Part shown: piece by piece, positions 8,003-15,763 of the stretch
Numbering within the stretch: position 1 is the stretch's first letter
Layout of the letters: each line of letters opens with the position of its first letter
Assembly (NCBI GenBank): GCA_013821985.1
Contig: PNJQ01000030.1
Location: 1-40,770, forward strand
Source: Opitutus sp.
Lineage (GTDB): Bacteria; Verrucomicrobiota; Verrucomicrobiia; Opitutales; Opitutaceae
Direction: 5' to 3'
DNA: 40,770 nucleotides
The notes under the pieces: generated by a model
The model's input: the letters and a program-made list of their open reading frames with translations, nothing else
What the model was told of the DNA's origin: nothing
Databases searched by the model: none
Program-made: the position numbers and the translations under genes

Positions 8003-9310
8003 GTGACCGAAATCCTCATCGCGCTCCTCTCCGCGATCCTCGCCGGCGGCCTCGGCTGGTTCATCGCCCACTCGCGCGCCGCCGCCATCGCCGAACGCGC
8101 GCGCCTGCTCGAAGCCGACCTGCTCGCCACCCGCGCGCGTCTCGCCGAACTCGAAATCGGAAAATCGCGCATCGAAAACGCCCTCTCCGCCGAACGCGCC
8201 GCCGCGGCCGAAAAAATCGCCGCGCTGACCGATGCCCACCAGCGCCTCACCTCCGAGTTCAAGGCATTGTCCGCTGACGCGTTGAGCAAAAACTCCGACG
8301 AGTTCCTGAAACTCGCGCGCGAATCCTTCGGCAAACTTCAGCAGCAATCCGTCGGCGAACTCGAGAAGCGCCAGCAGGCGATCGATTCGCTCGTGAAGCC
8401 GCTCAAGGAATCGCTCGAGAAGGTCGATGCGAAGATCGGCGAGATCGAGAAAGCCCGCGCCAACGCCTACGGCGCCCTCTCCGAGCAGCTCAAATCGCTC
8501 ACGACCACGCAAAGCCAGCTCCAGGCCGAGGCCGCGAAACTTTCCACCGCCCTGCGCTCGACCACCACCGCCGGCACCTGGGGCGAACTCCAATTGCGCC
8601 GCGTCGTCGAGATGTCGGGCATGACGGCGTATTGCGACTTCGTCGAACAGCAGAGCGCGACGGACAACGTCGGCCGTTTCCGCGCCGACCTCGTCGTCCG
8701 CCTCCCCGGCGGCCAGCAAATCGTCGTCGATGCGAAAGCCCCGAACGATGCCTACCGCGAGGCCGCGAGCGCCTCCGACGAAACCGTCCGCGTCGCGAAG
8801 CTCACCGAGCACGCCGCCAAAGTCCGCTCGCACATCGACGCCCTCGGCGCGAAAAATTACTGGGAGCAATTCCAGCCGTCGCCCGAGTTCGTCGTCCTGT
8901 TCCTGCCCGGCGACCAATTTCTCTCCGGCGCGCTCCAAGCCGACGCGACGCTCATCGATCGCGCCATCGCACGCAAAGTCCTCCTCGCCACGCCCGCCAC
9001 GCTCATCGCGCTGCTCAAAGCGACGGCCTACGGCTGGCGTCAGGAATCCGTTTCGAAGAACGCCGAGGAAATCGCCGCGCTCGGCCGCACGCTCTACGAC
9101 CGCATCTCTAATTTCGCCGACAACCTCGACAAAGTCGGTCGCGGCCTCGACAGCGCGAGCAAGGCCTACAACGCCGCCGTCGGCTCGTTCGAATCCACGC
9201 TGCTCCCGGGTGCGCGCAAATTCGAGGAACTCGGCGCCAAAGGCGCGAAGCAACTCGAGGAGCCCAAGCCCGCCGAACTCCAGGCCCGTGACGTGCTGAA
9301 GCGCGTGTAG
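8003..9310 (+). CDS. rmuC: RmuC family DNA recombination protein
   Basis: The protein has 435 residues from GTG 8003. This start was chosen because it gives an N-terminal membrane anchor (ILIALLSAILAGGLGWFIAH) followed by coiled coil (about 25-190), the usual RmuC layout; the open frame upstream runs into the preceding gene. The C-terminal nuclease-like RmuC domain (about 190-400) shows TWGELQLRRVVEMSGM, VDAKAPNDAY and EFVVLFLPGDQF, all typical of the family. E. coli RmuC limits DNA rearrangement at inverted repeats, which is notable in a region so rich in palindromes, though no link is shown. No Shine-Dalgarno is visible. It is a single gene, 125 nt after the GH9 stop. Confidence 0.93.
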   Translation: MTEILIALLSAILAGGLGWFIAHSRAAAIAERARLLEADLLATRARLAELEIGKSRIENALSAERAAAAEKIAALTDAHQRLTSEFKALSADALSKNSDEFLKLARESFGKLQQQSVGELEKRQQAIDSLVKPLKESLEKVDAKIGEIEKARANAYGALSEQLKSLTTTQSQLQAEAAKLSTALRSTTTAGTWGELQLRRVVEMSGMTAYCDFVEQQSATDNVGRFRADLVVRLPGGQQIVVDAKAPNDAYREAASASDETVRVAKLTEHAAKVRSHIDALGAKNYWEQFQPSPEFVVLFLPGDQFLSGALQADATLIDRAIARKVLLATPATLIALLKATAYGWRQESVSKNAEEIAALGRTLYDRISNFADNLDKVGRGLDSASKAYNAAVGSFESTLLPGARKFEELGAKGAKQLEEPKPAELQARDVLKRV

Positions 9311-9342
9311 CCGCAAGACTGATCGGGGTTCGCTCTGCCGAT

Positions 9343-9425
9343 GGAGGAGCCTCTTGCAGGCGATCAAAATCCGCGCAGACGAATTCGGGTGCGAACATCC
9401 TTATCGCCTGCAAGCAGGCTCCTAC
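9343..9425. repeat. R1 interspersed palindromic repeat
   Basis: The left arm GGAGGAGCCTCTTGCAGG lies at 9343-9360 and the inverted right arm TATCGCCTGCAAGCAGGCTC starts at 9402, with a 37-nt spacer. It follows the rmuC stop and could act as a hairpin 3' end for that gene. Confidence 0.75.
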
Positions 9426-9485
9426 CCAGCCTGGGCGGCCACGCGCCAAGATTTCGTCGGAGCGGCGCTACTCACGGGCCAGAAC

Positions 9486-9518
9486 TTTTTCGTGTCTTTC
9501 GTGGGTTTCGTGGACACC
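9486..9518. repeat. R5-type repeat arm just upstream of a start codon
   Basis: TTTTTCGTGTCTTTCGTGGG and following bases end 12 nt before ATG 9530. Similar arms sit before the starts at 10070, 21787 and 40152. Confidence 0.5.
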
Positions 9519-9529
9519 TTCTCCGCCTC

Positions 9530-9877
9530 ATGAATTCCCTCGAAGGTCGCTGGCAGCCCCTCTTCGCCGAACTCGATGGCGAGCAGGCGCCCGTCGAAGT
9601 CCTCCAGCAAACGGAACTCGAGCTCACTGCCGCGACCTACACGGTGCGCTTCGGCGGCGTGGCGGCAGACACCGGTGACTTCGCCACCGAGGATGCGCCG
9701 CATCACCTTTCGCTCCACGGCACCGCCGGTCCCAATGCCGGCCGCACAATTCCGTGTCTCTTCAAGTTCATCGAGGACACGCTGATGATTTGCTACGGCC
9801 TCAGCGGCGCGCGGCCAAAAAACTTCCGCACCGCCCCCGGCGCAAACCTCTACCTCGTCACCTACCGGCGCAAGTAG
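9530..9877 (+). CDS. TIGR03067-type conserved domain protein
   Basis: The protein has 115 residues and no signal peptide. The whole chain matches my memory of the TIGR03067 domain, common in Planctomycetes and Verrucomicrobia: an opening GRWQPL, a central block with GTAGPNAGRTIP, then LMICYGLSGARPKNF and a final LVTYRRK. The fold is probably a small beta-barrel; the function of the family is unknown. The ATG at 9530 was chosen because the sequence upstream is repeat DNA and family homology begins at SLEGRW. It is flanked by R5 upstream and R3 downstream and is probably monocistronic. Confidence 0.85.
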   Translation: MNSLEGRWQPLFAELDGEQAPVEVLQQTELELTAATYTVRFGGVAADTGDFATEDAPHHLSLHGTAGPNAGRTIPCLFKFIEDTLMICYGLSGARPKNFRTAPGANLYLVTYRRK

Positions 9878-9902
9878 CCGCCGCGCCATTTTGAGTTTCT
9901 CT

Positions 9903-9981
9903 GTCGCCGGACTCGCTGGGCCCGGTCGGCTCCTCTCCGGTCAACCGCAGTCTCACTGCCGGGGTCAGCGACCCCGGCCAC
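9903..9981. repeat. R3-type interspersed palindromic repeat
   Basis: GCCGGACTCGCTGGGCCCGG (9906-9925) is mirrored by GCCGGGGTCAGCGACCCCGG (9959-9978). Each arm is itself nearly palindromic. It lies between two rightward genes. Confidence 0.65.
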
Positions 9982-10069
9982 AACCATGGCTCACACTCAA
10001 GCGCCCCGGTCGCGCACGTGGCGCAGGATTTCCTTTCAGCGCTTTTTGTGCTCTCTGTGGCCCGACTCC

Positions 10070-10900
10070 ATGCCCCGCATTTCCGGTCTCTTTCTCTATC
10101 CCGTCAAATCCTGCCGCGGCTTCGCGGTTTCCGCCGCCGAAATTGACGCGCTCGGTCTCGTCGGAGATCGGCGCTTTCTCATCGTCGATGAGTCCGGCAA
10201 ATTTCTCACGCAGCGCACGCACCCGCGGATGGCGCAAATCTCCACGGCGCTCAGCGCAACGACGCTCACGCTTTCCGCCGAATCTGCGGGCGCGATCGAA
10301 GTCCCGCGCCTTCCCGATCCTACCGCGCCGTTGCGTCGCGTCACGATTTGGAAACACGCCGACCTGCAGGCGGAGGACTGTGGCCCGGCGGTCGCGGCGT
10401 GGCTCACCCAATTTCTTGGCGTGCCGTGTGGTCTCGTGCGTATCGGGCCGGCGTTCACGCGCGACGTGTTGAAAAAAGCCGCGCAACCCGGCGACTTGTT
10501 GACCTTCGCCGACGCGGCGCCGCTCTTGATCGTGAGCGAGGCGTCGGTCGCGCACCTCAACGACCGCATCGTCGAAAACCAAGGCGAGCCGGTCACCATG
10601 GACCGCTTCCGCCCGAACGTCGTCGTCACCAACTGCGCGCCCTTCGCCGAGGACACGTGGCCGAGCGTCCGCCTCGGCAGCGCCGTCACGCTCCGCGGCG
10701 CGGGCCCGAGCATCCGCTGCATCGTCACCACCACCGACCAGCTCACCGGCGAACGCGGCAAGGAACCGCTCCGCACGTTGGCGACGTTTCGCCGCGTCCC
10801 AGACGAGCCGACCTCGGTTTATTTCGGCGCTAACTTCATCAATGAATCCAAGCACGGCACGATTCGCGTCGGTGATGCGATCGAGGTTGCCGGGAAATAA
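10070..10900 (+). CDS. MOSC domain protein, YcbX/mARC type molybdenum-cofactor reductase
   Basis: The protein has 276 residues from ATG 10070; an in-frame earlier start would add repeat-derived sequence. An N-terminal MOSC beta-barrel (about 1-115, LFLYPVKSCRGF) is followed by the MOSC domain (120-270). Cys217 in SIRCIVTTTDQLTG corresponds to the conserved cysteine that ligates Mo in mARC and YcbX proteins, and KEPLRTLATFR is the usual following motif. These enzymes reduce N-hydroxylated compounds. E. coli YcbX has an extra C-terminal 2Fe-2S domain, absent here, so a separate electron donor would be needed; none is seen nearby. The cysteine supports an active enzyme. Confidence 0.9.
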   Translation: MPRISGLFLYPVKSCRGFAVSAAEIDALGLVGDRRFLIVDESGKFLTQRTHPRMAQISTALSATTLTLSAESAGAIEVPRLPDPTAPLRRVTIWKHADLQAEDCGPAVAAWLTQFLGVPCGLVRIGPAFTRDVLKKAAQPGDLLTFADAAPLLIVSEASVAHLNDRIVENQGEPVTMDRFRPNVVVTNCAPFAEDTWPSVRLGSAVTLRGAGPSIRCIVTTTDQLTGERGKEPLRTLATFRRVPDEPTSVYFGANFINESKHGTIRVGDAIEVAGK

Positions 10901-10963
10901 GTTTCTCCGCCCGCACGTTTCCGTGCTCACTCGCCTCCTCTTACCCCGTCGCTGTTCCATCTG

Positions 10964-11221
10964 ATGCTCGCCGCGATATTTACTTACGACGTCCTCGTCC
11001 CCGCCGGCGTCTGCCTCGTCGTCCTCGGCGTGGCGTTGCGCGGCTACCAAACGAGCATCAAGCGAAGGCTCGCGAGCGAAAGACAGGACCAGCGCCTCAG
11101 CGGCGAACCGACCGCCGAACCGCGTCCGCTCACCCACTGGGAGAAAAACGCCGGCAACTACTCCCGTGCCGCGATCATCCTCGGCGTGCTCGTGACGATC
11201 GCGGGATTCTTGCGGCGGTAA
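10964..11221 (+). CDS. Small two-helix membrane protein of unknown function
   Basis: The protein has 85 residues. It has two hydrophobic helices, about residues 5-25 (TYDVLVPAGVCLVVLGVAL) and 67-82 (AAIILGVLVTIAGFL), joined by a charged, arginine-rich loop with a hydrophilic HWEKNAGNYSR stretch. I do not recognise the family. It lies 63 nt after the MOSC gene in the same direction, so co-transcription is possible. The start codon lacks a Shine-Dalgarno sequence, like most genes here. Confidence 0.7.
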   Translation: MLAAIFTYDVLVPAGVCLVVLGVALRGYQTSIKRRLASERQDQRLSGEPTAEPRPLTHWEKNAGNYSRAAIILGVLVTIAGFLRR

Positions 11222-11243
11222 CGGAAGGACCCCGCGTCCGCGG

Positions 11244-11726
11244 CTATTCCGCCTGCCGCTTCGCCGCGATGACCCGCAGTTCCTTCGCGACCAGCAAATC
11301 CTTCTCGCGTCCGAGCGCTTCTTTCCCGCGGATCAAGTCCGGAAGGGACATCAATCGGTAGCTGCGTCCGTCCACTTTCGTGATTTCAGCCGAAGCGCAA
11401 AGCTGAGCAAAGTCACCCACTCCGAGCACCGAGGAAAGGATATCAACGACGCCCAGATCCGTGCGGAGATAAAGATTGTTCAGCGGCGTGCCCGGCTGGG
11501 GGTTGGTCAGAAAGGAAAGATCCCCGGGGAGCATGCGGTGTCGCGGATTCAAGTCGCGCAACGCGTCGCGTAACCGGGCGATGTTTTCTTCCGAGAAGAC
11601 GATGCAAATATCCACGTCTTTGGTCACGTAAGATGACCCGTGCGTGACGGCCGCGTAGCCGCCCACGATCACGAAATCCAAACCGTGATCAGCGAGGATC
11701 GCGAGGAGTCGGCTGAAGCTCTGCAT
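11244..11726 (-). CDS. Nucleotidyltransferase-fold protein
   Basis: The protein has 160 residues. The pol-beta-type nucleotidyltransferase signature is complete: GG followed by KDVDI (two catalytic acids) in VIVGGYAAVTHGSSYVTKDV and onward, plus a third acidic strand LGVVDILS. This resembles the single-domain transferases often found as mobile two-gene modules (AbiEii/MNT-like), which modify nucleic acids or partner proteins. Its start lies inside the end of the gene before it (38-nt overlap), so the two are translated together. Whether it works as a toxin, an antitoxin or a housekeeping enzyme cannot be read from the sequence. Confidence 0.8.
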   Translation of the reverse strand: MQSFSRLLAILADHGLDFVIVGGYAAVTHGSSYVTKDVDICIVFSEENIARLRDALRDLNPRHRMLPGDLSFLTNPQPGTPLNNLYLRTDLGVVDILSSVLGVGDFAQLCASAEITKVDGRSYRLMSLPDLIRGKEALGREKDLLVAKELRVIAAKRQAE

Positions 11727-11967
11727 CGGCTCTTTCCCGGCCTTGTTGCAACTTGAGGATCAATTCCAACGCCGCATCATGCTGTTCCCAGCGTTCCTTC
11801 ACGGAGAGACTGAGGTTCACGTCAATCAAGCTGAGGTCGATCCCGGCGCGTTCCGCAGCTGCGATCGCGTCAGTGGGCTCGAACGACTGATTGGGCGAAG
11901 ACACGGTGTGAGTGTTTTCAAAATCCACGGGCGCGCAACGTCTCATTCGGCGCTTGGTGTTTAGCAC
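11689..11967 (-). CDS. Small helical protein paired with the nucleotidyltransferase
   Basis: The protein has 92 residues from GTG 11967, whose codon follows directly on the stop of the gene before it (TGA then GTG). A shorter start at the internal MRRCAPV (ATG 11946) is possible. The core AGIDLSLIDVNLSL followed by KERWEQHDAALELILKLQQ is predicted helical. I recall such short proteins encoded next to nucleotidyltransferase genes in many bacteria, but know no assigned function. It overlaps the downstream nucleotidyltransferase by 38 nt, which suggests a two-protein module, perhaps a binding partner or antidote. Confidence 0.7.
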   Translation of the reverse strand: MLNTKRRMRRCAPVDFENTHTVSSPNQSFEPTDAIAAAERAGIDLSLIDVNLSLSVKERWEQHDAALELILKLQQGRERADAELQPTPRDPR

Positions 11968-12378
11968 TCACCACCCGTCCCCGCCGCCGCGGCGCGCGCC
12001 CTTGATCTTCGCGCGGTGTTTCTTGGTTTGGATCATGCGCGTTTTCTGACCGCGCGATTTTTGGCGGGTCTGGCGGCGGGTAAGTTCGCGTTCGGCGCGG
12101 GCGGCGTTCGCGGCTTCGGCGCGGCGCCATGCCAGCTTTTCGGCGAGTTCCTCCCACGCGAGCAGGCGATTCGTGAGTTGCGAGCGCTCGCGCTGGCAGC
12201 GCACCTCGACGCCGGTCGGCCCGTGGCGGAGCCAGACGGTGGACGACGTCTTGTTGATCTTCTGCCCGCCGGCGCCGGTGCCGCGGATGAAACGTTCCTC
12301 GATCTCCTCCGGACGCACGCCGAGGGAGACAAATTTCGCGCGCAGCGGCGCTTCGAGGACCTCTGGAAAATCCGCCAT
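11968..12378 (-). CDS. Release-factor-like peptidyl-tRNA hydrolase (GGQ domain only, ArfB/RF-H-like)
   Basis: The protein has 136 residues from the ATG opening MADFPEV; the frame extends upstream but that part lacks homology and runs into the divergent moxR leader. It holds the class I release-factor catalytic domain, with GTGAGGQKINKTSS carrying the GGQ that hydrolyses peptidyl-tRNA, then the typical EVRCQRERSQLTNR block. The codon-recognition domains of RF1/RF2 are absent. The tail is very basic (RQKSRGQKTRMIQTKK and onward), like the tail ArfB inserts into the empty mRNA channel of stalled ribosomes. Role by family: ribosome rescue. It is immediately followed, without a gap, by the small protein at 11689-11967. 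Confidence 0.88.
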   Translation of the reverse strand: MADFPEVLEAPLRAKFVSLGVRPEEIEERFIRGTGAGGQKINKTSSTVWLRHGPTGVEVRCQRERSQLTNRLLAWEELAEKLAWRRAEAANAARAERELTRRQTRQKSRGQKTRMIQTKKHRAKIKGARRGGGDGW

Positions 12379-12544
12379 CTTTTTGTCGCGCAAAGTGAAA
12401 CTCCGCCTCGCCGCATGAGTCAAATCATCGCCCGTCGGACACCTCCCACCGCACCGATTGCCCACTTGGCCTTACCGGCCTTGGCGGGCGTGGTTCGGCG
12501 CTTGTCACTCTCGAAACCGCCCCATTCACTGCGCTCTTATCCCT

Positions 12545-13525
12545 ATGAGTAACGGCCCCGCTTGGTCCCAGAAACTCCGTGCTGAAATCGGCAAGGCCGT
12601 CATCGGCCAGGATGCCGTCATCGAACGCCTGTTGGTGGCGCTGCTCGCCAACGGCCACGTGCTCCTCGAGGGCATGCCCGGCCTGGCGAAAACCCTCCTC
12701 GTCAAATCGCTCGGCACCGCGCTCGGCGTGCAATTCGAGCGGATCCAGTTCACGCCCGACCTCCTGCCCTCCGACGTCGTGGGCACAATGATCTTTTCGC
12801 CGAAGGACGGCGCCTTCGCCACGCACAAAGGCCCGATCTTCGCCAACCTCGTGCTGGCCGACGAAATCAACCGCGCGCCCGCCAAGGTCCAGTCCGCCCT
12901 GCTCGAAGCCATGCAGGAGCGCCAAGTGACGATCGGTGGCGGCTCGCACCAGTTGCCGCGCCCGTTCTTCGTCATGGCGACGCAGAATCCGGTCGAACAG
13001 GAAGGCACTTACCCGCTCCCCGAAGCGCAGACAGATCGCTTCCTCTTCAAACTCATCGTGGACTACCCGTCCGCCACCGAAGAGGCGCGCATGATGGAGA
13101 TGTGGGGCCAGGTGACGAAGTCGCCCGCCCTCCAAGCCGTCTCGAGCGGCGAGGAACTCCTCGCGCTGCGCGCTTTCGTCGATGCGATCCACGTCTCGCC
13201 GGGCGTGCAGGCCTACATCCTTGCACTCGTGCGTGGCACGCGCGATCTCGCCGCGGCGGCCGAAGCCGGCGGCGGAGCGAAGCGCCTGCTCAACTTCGGC
13301 GCGTCCCCGCGCGCGTCGCTCGCGCTCTTCCAAGCCGGCCGCGCGCTCGCGTGGCTGCGCGGCTCCGACTACGTCTCGCCCGCGCTCGTGCAGGAAATCT
13401 TCCATGACGCGCTGCGTCACCGCGTCGGCCTCACCTACGAGGCCGAAGCCGAGGAACTCTCCTCCGACAAAATCCTCTCGCAAGTCCTCGAGCGCACACC
13501 GGTGCCGGCGAAGACGAATGGCTGA
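12545..13525 (+). CDS. moxR: MoxR-type AAA+ ATPase
   Basis: The protein has 326 residues from ATG 12545 (MSNGPAW); an earlier in-frame start would add 29 unconserved residues. Walker A is GMPGLAKT (43-50), Walker B is LVLADEIN (102-109), followed by APAKVQSALLEAMQERQVTI and the sensor strand FFVMATQNPVEQEGTYPLPE. This is a chaperone-like ATPase of the MoxR class, which acts with VWA-domain proteins. It is the first gene of a Bat-type operon (DUF58, BatA, BatB, BatD follow in order). It is divergent from the release-factor-like gene, with 166 bp between the starts. Confidence 0.95.
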   Translation: MSNGPAWSQKLRAEIGKAVIGQDAVIERLLVALLANGHVLLEGMPGLAKTLLVKSLGTALGVQFERIQFTPDLLPSDVVGTMIFSPKDGAFATHKGPIFANLVLADEINRAPAKVQSALLEAMQERQVTIGGGSHQLPRPFFVMATQNPVEQEGTYPLPEAQTDRFLFKLIVDYPSATEEARMMEMWGQVTKSPALQAVSSGEELLALRAFVDAIHVSPGVQAYILALVRGTRDLAAAAEAGGGAKRLLNFGASPRASLALFQAGRALAWLRGSDYVSPALVQEIFHDALRHRVGLTYEAEAEELSSDKILSQVLERTPVPAKTNG

Positions 13526-13529
13526 TAGA

Positions 13530-13609
13530 CTGAAAAGCTAAACGGCTGAATCACCTCGAGGGCGTCGGCGCTCTTTCTGATTCAGCTCTTCAGCCCTTCA
13601 GACCTTCAG
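13530..13609. repeat. Interspersed inverted repeat between moxR and the DUF58 gene
   Basis: GGCTGAATCA (13544-13553) is mirrored by TGATTCAGC (13578-13586), and the right side continues with several CTTCAG steps. It fills almost the whole gap between the two genes and so lies in the operon mRNA. Confidence 0.6.
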
Positions 13610-13619
13610 CCTTTCCCGA

Positions 13620-14612
13620 ATGCCCAACCCCCTCTCAGAACACACCTCGATCGTCACCTCCCAGCTCGCGCTGTTGCGCCAGCTGGAGTGGAAGGTGCGG
13701 CACGCGGTCGAGAATGTGTTGAGCGGTGAGTATCGCTCGGCCTTCCGCGGACGCGGCATGGAATTCGACCAGGTCGTCAAATACACCTACGGAGACGACA
13801 TCCGCGACATCGACTGGAATGTCACCGCGCGCCTCGGCGAGCCCTACCGCAAGAAATTCATCGAGGAACGCGAAGTCACACTCCTGCTCGTGCTCGAGGA
13901 CAGCGTCAGCCTGCAATTCGGTTCCTCCCAGCAATCGAAGCGCGAAGCGCTGCTCGAACTCGCCGGCCTCGTCATGCTGCTCGGCGCGGTGAACCGCGAC
14001 CGCGTCGGCTTTCTCCACGCCTCGCCCGAAGGCTACACGCTCAAGGAACCCGTGCGCGGCCGCGGCCAGATTCTCCACCTCGCCGCACAATTGCTCGGCC
14101 GCCCCGCGCCAGCGATGGAGAGCGGAACGCTGAACGCGGAACGCGGAACGCCAGCAAAAGAGGCGACACCCGATTCTGGCGTTCCGCATTCCGCGTTCGG
14201 GGCTCAGCCTGACATCATTCCCTGGCGTCTCCTCGCCCACGCCGCGCCGCGTCACTCGATCATGATTTGGTTGGGCGATTTTCCGCCGCGCCTCGCACCC
14301 GAGGGCTGGAGCGTGCTCTCGCGGCGTTACCAGACGATGGGTTTCCGCGTCGATGATCCGTGGGACCGCGAGTTGCCGCACACGCGCGTGCTCACCGCCT
14401 ACGATCCCGTGAGCGGTCAGCTCGTGAATCTCAACGGTGCCTCCGCCACCCAACGCGCCGCGCACGCCGCGTGGGTTGCTGAGCGCGATGCCCATTACCG
14501 CGCGCTGTTTCCGAACCCGCTCACGCGCCTCGTCGTCAGCACCGAGGAAGATCGCCTCGAGGCGCTCGTGCATTTTTTCCACGCCCGCATGGCCGCGGGA
14601 AAGCGGCGCTAG
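13620..14612 (+). CDS. DUF58 domain protein of the Bat operon, with an in-frame repeat insert
   Basis: The protein has 330 residues. The DUF58 signature is clear: FRGRGMEFDQVVKYTYGDD, then IRDIDWNVTARLGEP (from about residue 58), then EEREVTLLLVLEDSVSLQFG, a VWA-like strand. DUF58 proteins are always near MoxR ATPases and are thought to act as scaffold or substrate. Residues about 168-194 (NAERGTPAKEATPDSG and neighbours) are encoded by an R4 palindrome and look foreign, with low complexity and no counterpart in the family as I know it. The rest is uninterrupted. Confidence 0.92.
   Translation: MPNPLSEHTSIVTSQLALLRQLEWKVRHAVENVLSGEYRSAFRGRGMEFDQVVKYTYGDDIRDIDWNVTARLGEPYRKKFIEEREVTLLLVLEDSVSLQFGSSQQSKREALLELAGLVMLLGAVNRDRVGFLHASPEGYTLKEPVRGRGQILHLAAQLLGRPAPAMESGTLNAERGTPAKEATPDSGVPHSAFGAQPDIIPWRLLAHAAPRHSIMIWLGDFPPRLAPEGWSVLSRRYQTMGFRVDDPWDRELPHTRVLTAYDPVSGQLVNLNGASATQRAAHAAWVAERDAHYRALFPNPLTRLVVSTEEDRLEALVHFFHARMAAGKRR
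14122..14199. repeat. R4 palindromic repeat inside the DUF58 gene
   Basis: The left arm holds GCGGAACGC steps repeated three times (14122-14152); the right arm has GGCGTTCCGCATTCCGCG (14178-14195), its inverse. The 78 nt are read through in frame. Confidence 0.75.
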
Positions 14613-14615
14613 CCG

Positions 14616-14724
14616 CGTAAAGTCCCAAAAGTCCAAATGGCGAAACTCCCAAAGAACATCGTCCCTGCGAGCCTCCGCTTCGCCGCGAACTTTGGCGTTG
14701 GGGGTTTGGCGTTTGGCGTTTTCG
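14616..14724. repeat. Interspersed inverted repeat between DUF58 gene and batA
   Basis: AAAGTCCCAAAAGTCCAAA and GGCGAAACTCCCAAAG on the left are mirrored by CTTTGGCGTTGGGGGTTTGG and GCGTTTGG on the right. It occupies the entire 116-bp gap between the two genes, ending 4 nt before the batA start. Confidence 0.6.
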
Positions 14725-14728
14725 CCCG

Positions 14729-15763
14729 ATGACCCTCACCAACTACACCCTCGCCCACCCCTGGTGGCTGCTCGCGCTGCTCGCGCTGCCGCTGCTCGTG
14801 TGGGCGCGTGGGCGGCGCGGGGCGCCGGTCTTGGTGGTGCCGTTCGCGGCGGCGTGGCATCGGCCGACGTTCATCCCAAGTTCGCGCTGGCCGGCGGCGT
14901 TTGCGCTGGCCGGATTACTGTTGCTCGTCCTGGCGCTCGCGCGCCCGCAGATCGTCGAGGACAAACGCGAGGTGAAGCAACAGGGCTACGACCTGATGCT
15001 CGCGATCGATTTGTCCGGCTCGATGCTGGCGGAGGATTATGAGCGCGGCGGCGAGCGCATCAACCGCCTCCAAGCGATCAAGCCCGTCATCCAGGCGTTC
15101 ATCACCCAGCGCACGAGCGACCGCATCGGCATGGTCGTGTTTTCCGGCCGCGCCTACACGCTCGCGCCGCTCACGTTCGATCACGAGTGGCTCGGTCGTC
15201 AGGTCGAGCGTCTCAAACTCGGGCTCATCGAGGACGGCACCGCCATCGGAGACGGCCTCGGTGTCGCGCTGACGCGTCTCGAGCAGGCCGGGCGCGAGGA
15301 AGGCAATCAACGCAAAGGCGCATTCGTCGTCCTCCTCACGGATGGCGCGAACAACCGCGGCGTGCTGGCGCCGGAGCAGGCCACCGAGATCGCACGGTCG
15401 CGCGGCGTGCCCGTCTATACGATCGGCGCCGGGCGTGACGGCCTCGTGCCGATGCCGGTGTTCGACGACAACGGCCAGAAGATCGGCTATCGCCGCGCCA
15501 TCTCCGACCTCGACGAAGGCCAGCTGCGCGCGATCTCCGACGCGACCGGCGGAAAATTCTTCCGGGCGTTCGATTCCGACACCGTCGAGCAGGCGTTCGC
15601 GGCCATCGACCGCGCGCAGAAAATCGAATTCACCGCGAAGTCCTACCTGCTCACGACGGAGTTGTTCGCGTATTTCGCCATTCCCGGCGCCGTGCTGCTC
15701 TTCCTCGGCGCGTTGATCGCGCTGCCCCCGCAGTGGCCGTTCGCCCGCAAGTCCGCCGCATGA
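14729..15763 (+). CDS. batA: BatA-type VWA membrane protein
   Basis: The protein has 344 residues. Two N-terminal helices (about 11-27 and 50-70) precede a VWA domain (about 88-290) with MIDAS motif DLSGSM (Asp94-Met99) and the acidic loop LLTDGANN. A C-terminal helix follows (about 308-330). BatA proteins of Bacteroides and relatives form part of the Bat aerotolerance/stress complex in the envelope and work with a MoxR ATPase. The stop overlaps the start of the next VWA gene (ATGA), so translation is coupled. No repeat insert is seen in this gene. Confidence 0.93.
   Translation: MTLTNYTLAHPWWLLALLALPLLVWARGRRGAPVLVVPFAAAWHRPTFIPSSRWPAAFALAGLLLLVLALARPQIVEDKREVKQQGYDLMLAIDLSGSMLAEDYERGGERINRLQAIKPVIQAFITQRTSDRIGMVVFSGRAYTLAPLTFDHEWLGRQVERLKLGLIEDGTAIGDGLGVALTRLEQAGREEGNQRKGAFVVLLTDGANNRGVLAPEQATEIARSRGVPVYTIGAGRDGLVPMPVFDDNGQKIGYRRAISDLDEGQLRAISDATGGKFFRAFDSDTVEQAFAAIDRAQKIEFTAKSYLLTTELFAYFAIPGAVLLFLGALIALPPQWPFARKSAA

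Noticed and set aside
12379-12465. N-terminal extension of the release-factor-like protein
   Set aside because: It would run towards the moxR start and has no similarity to GGQ proteins; the ATG at 12378 fits family length.
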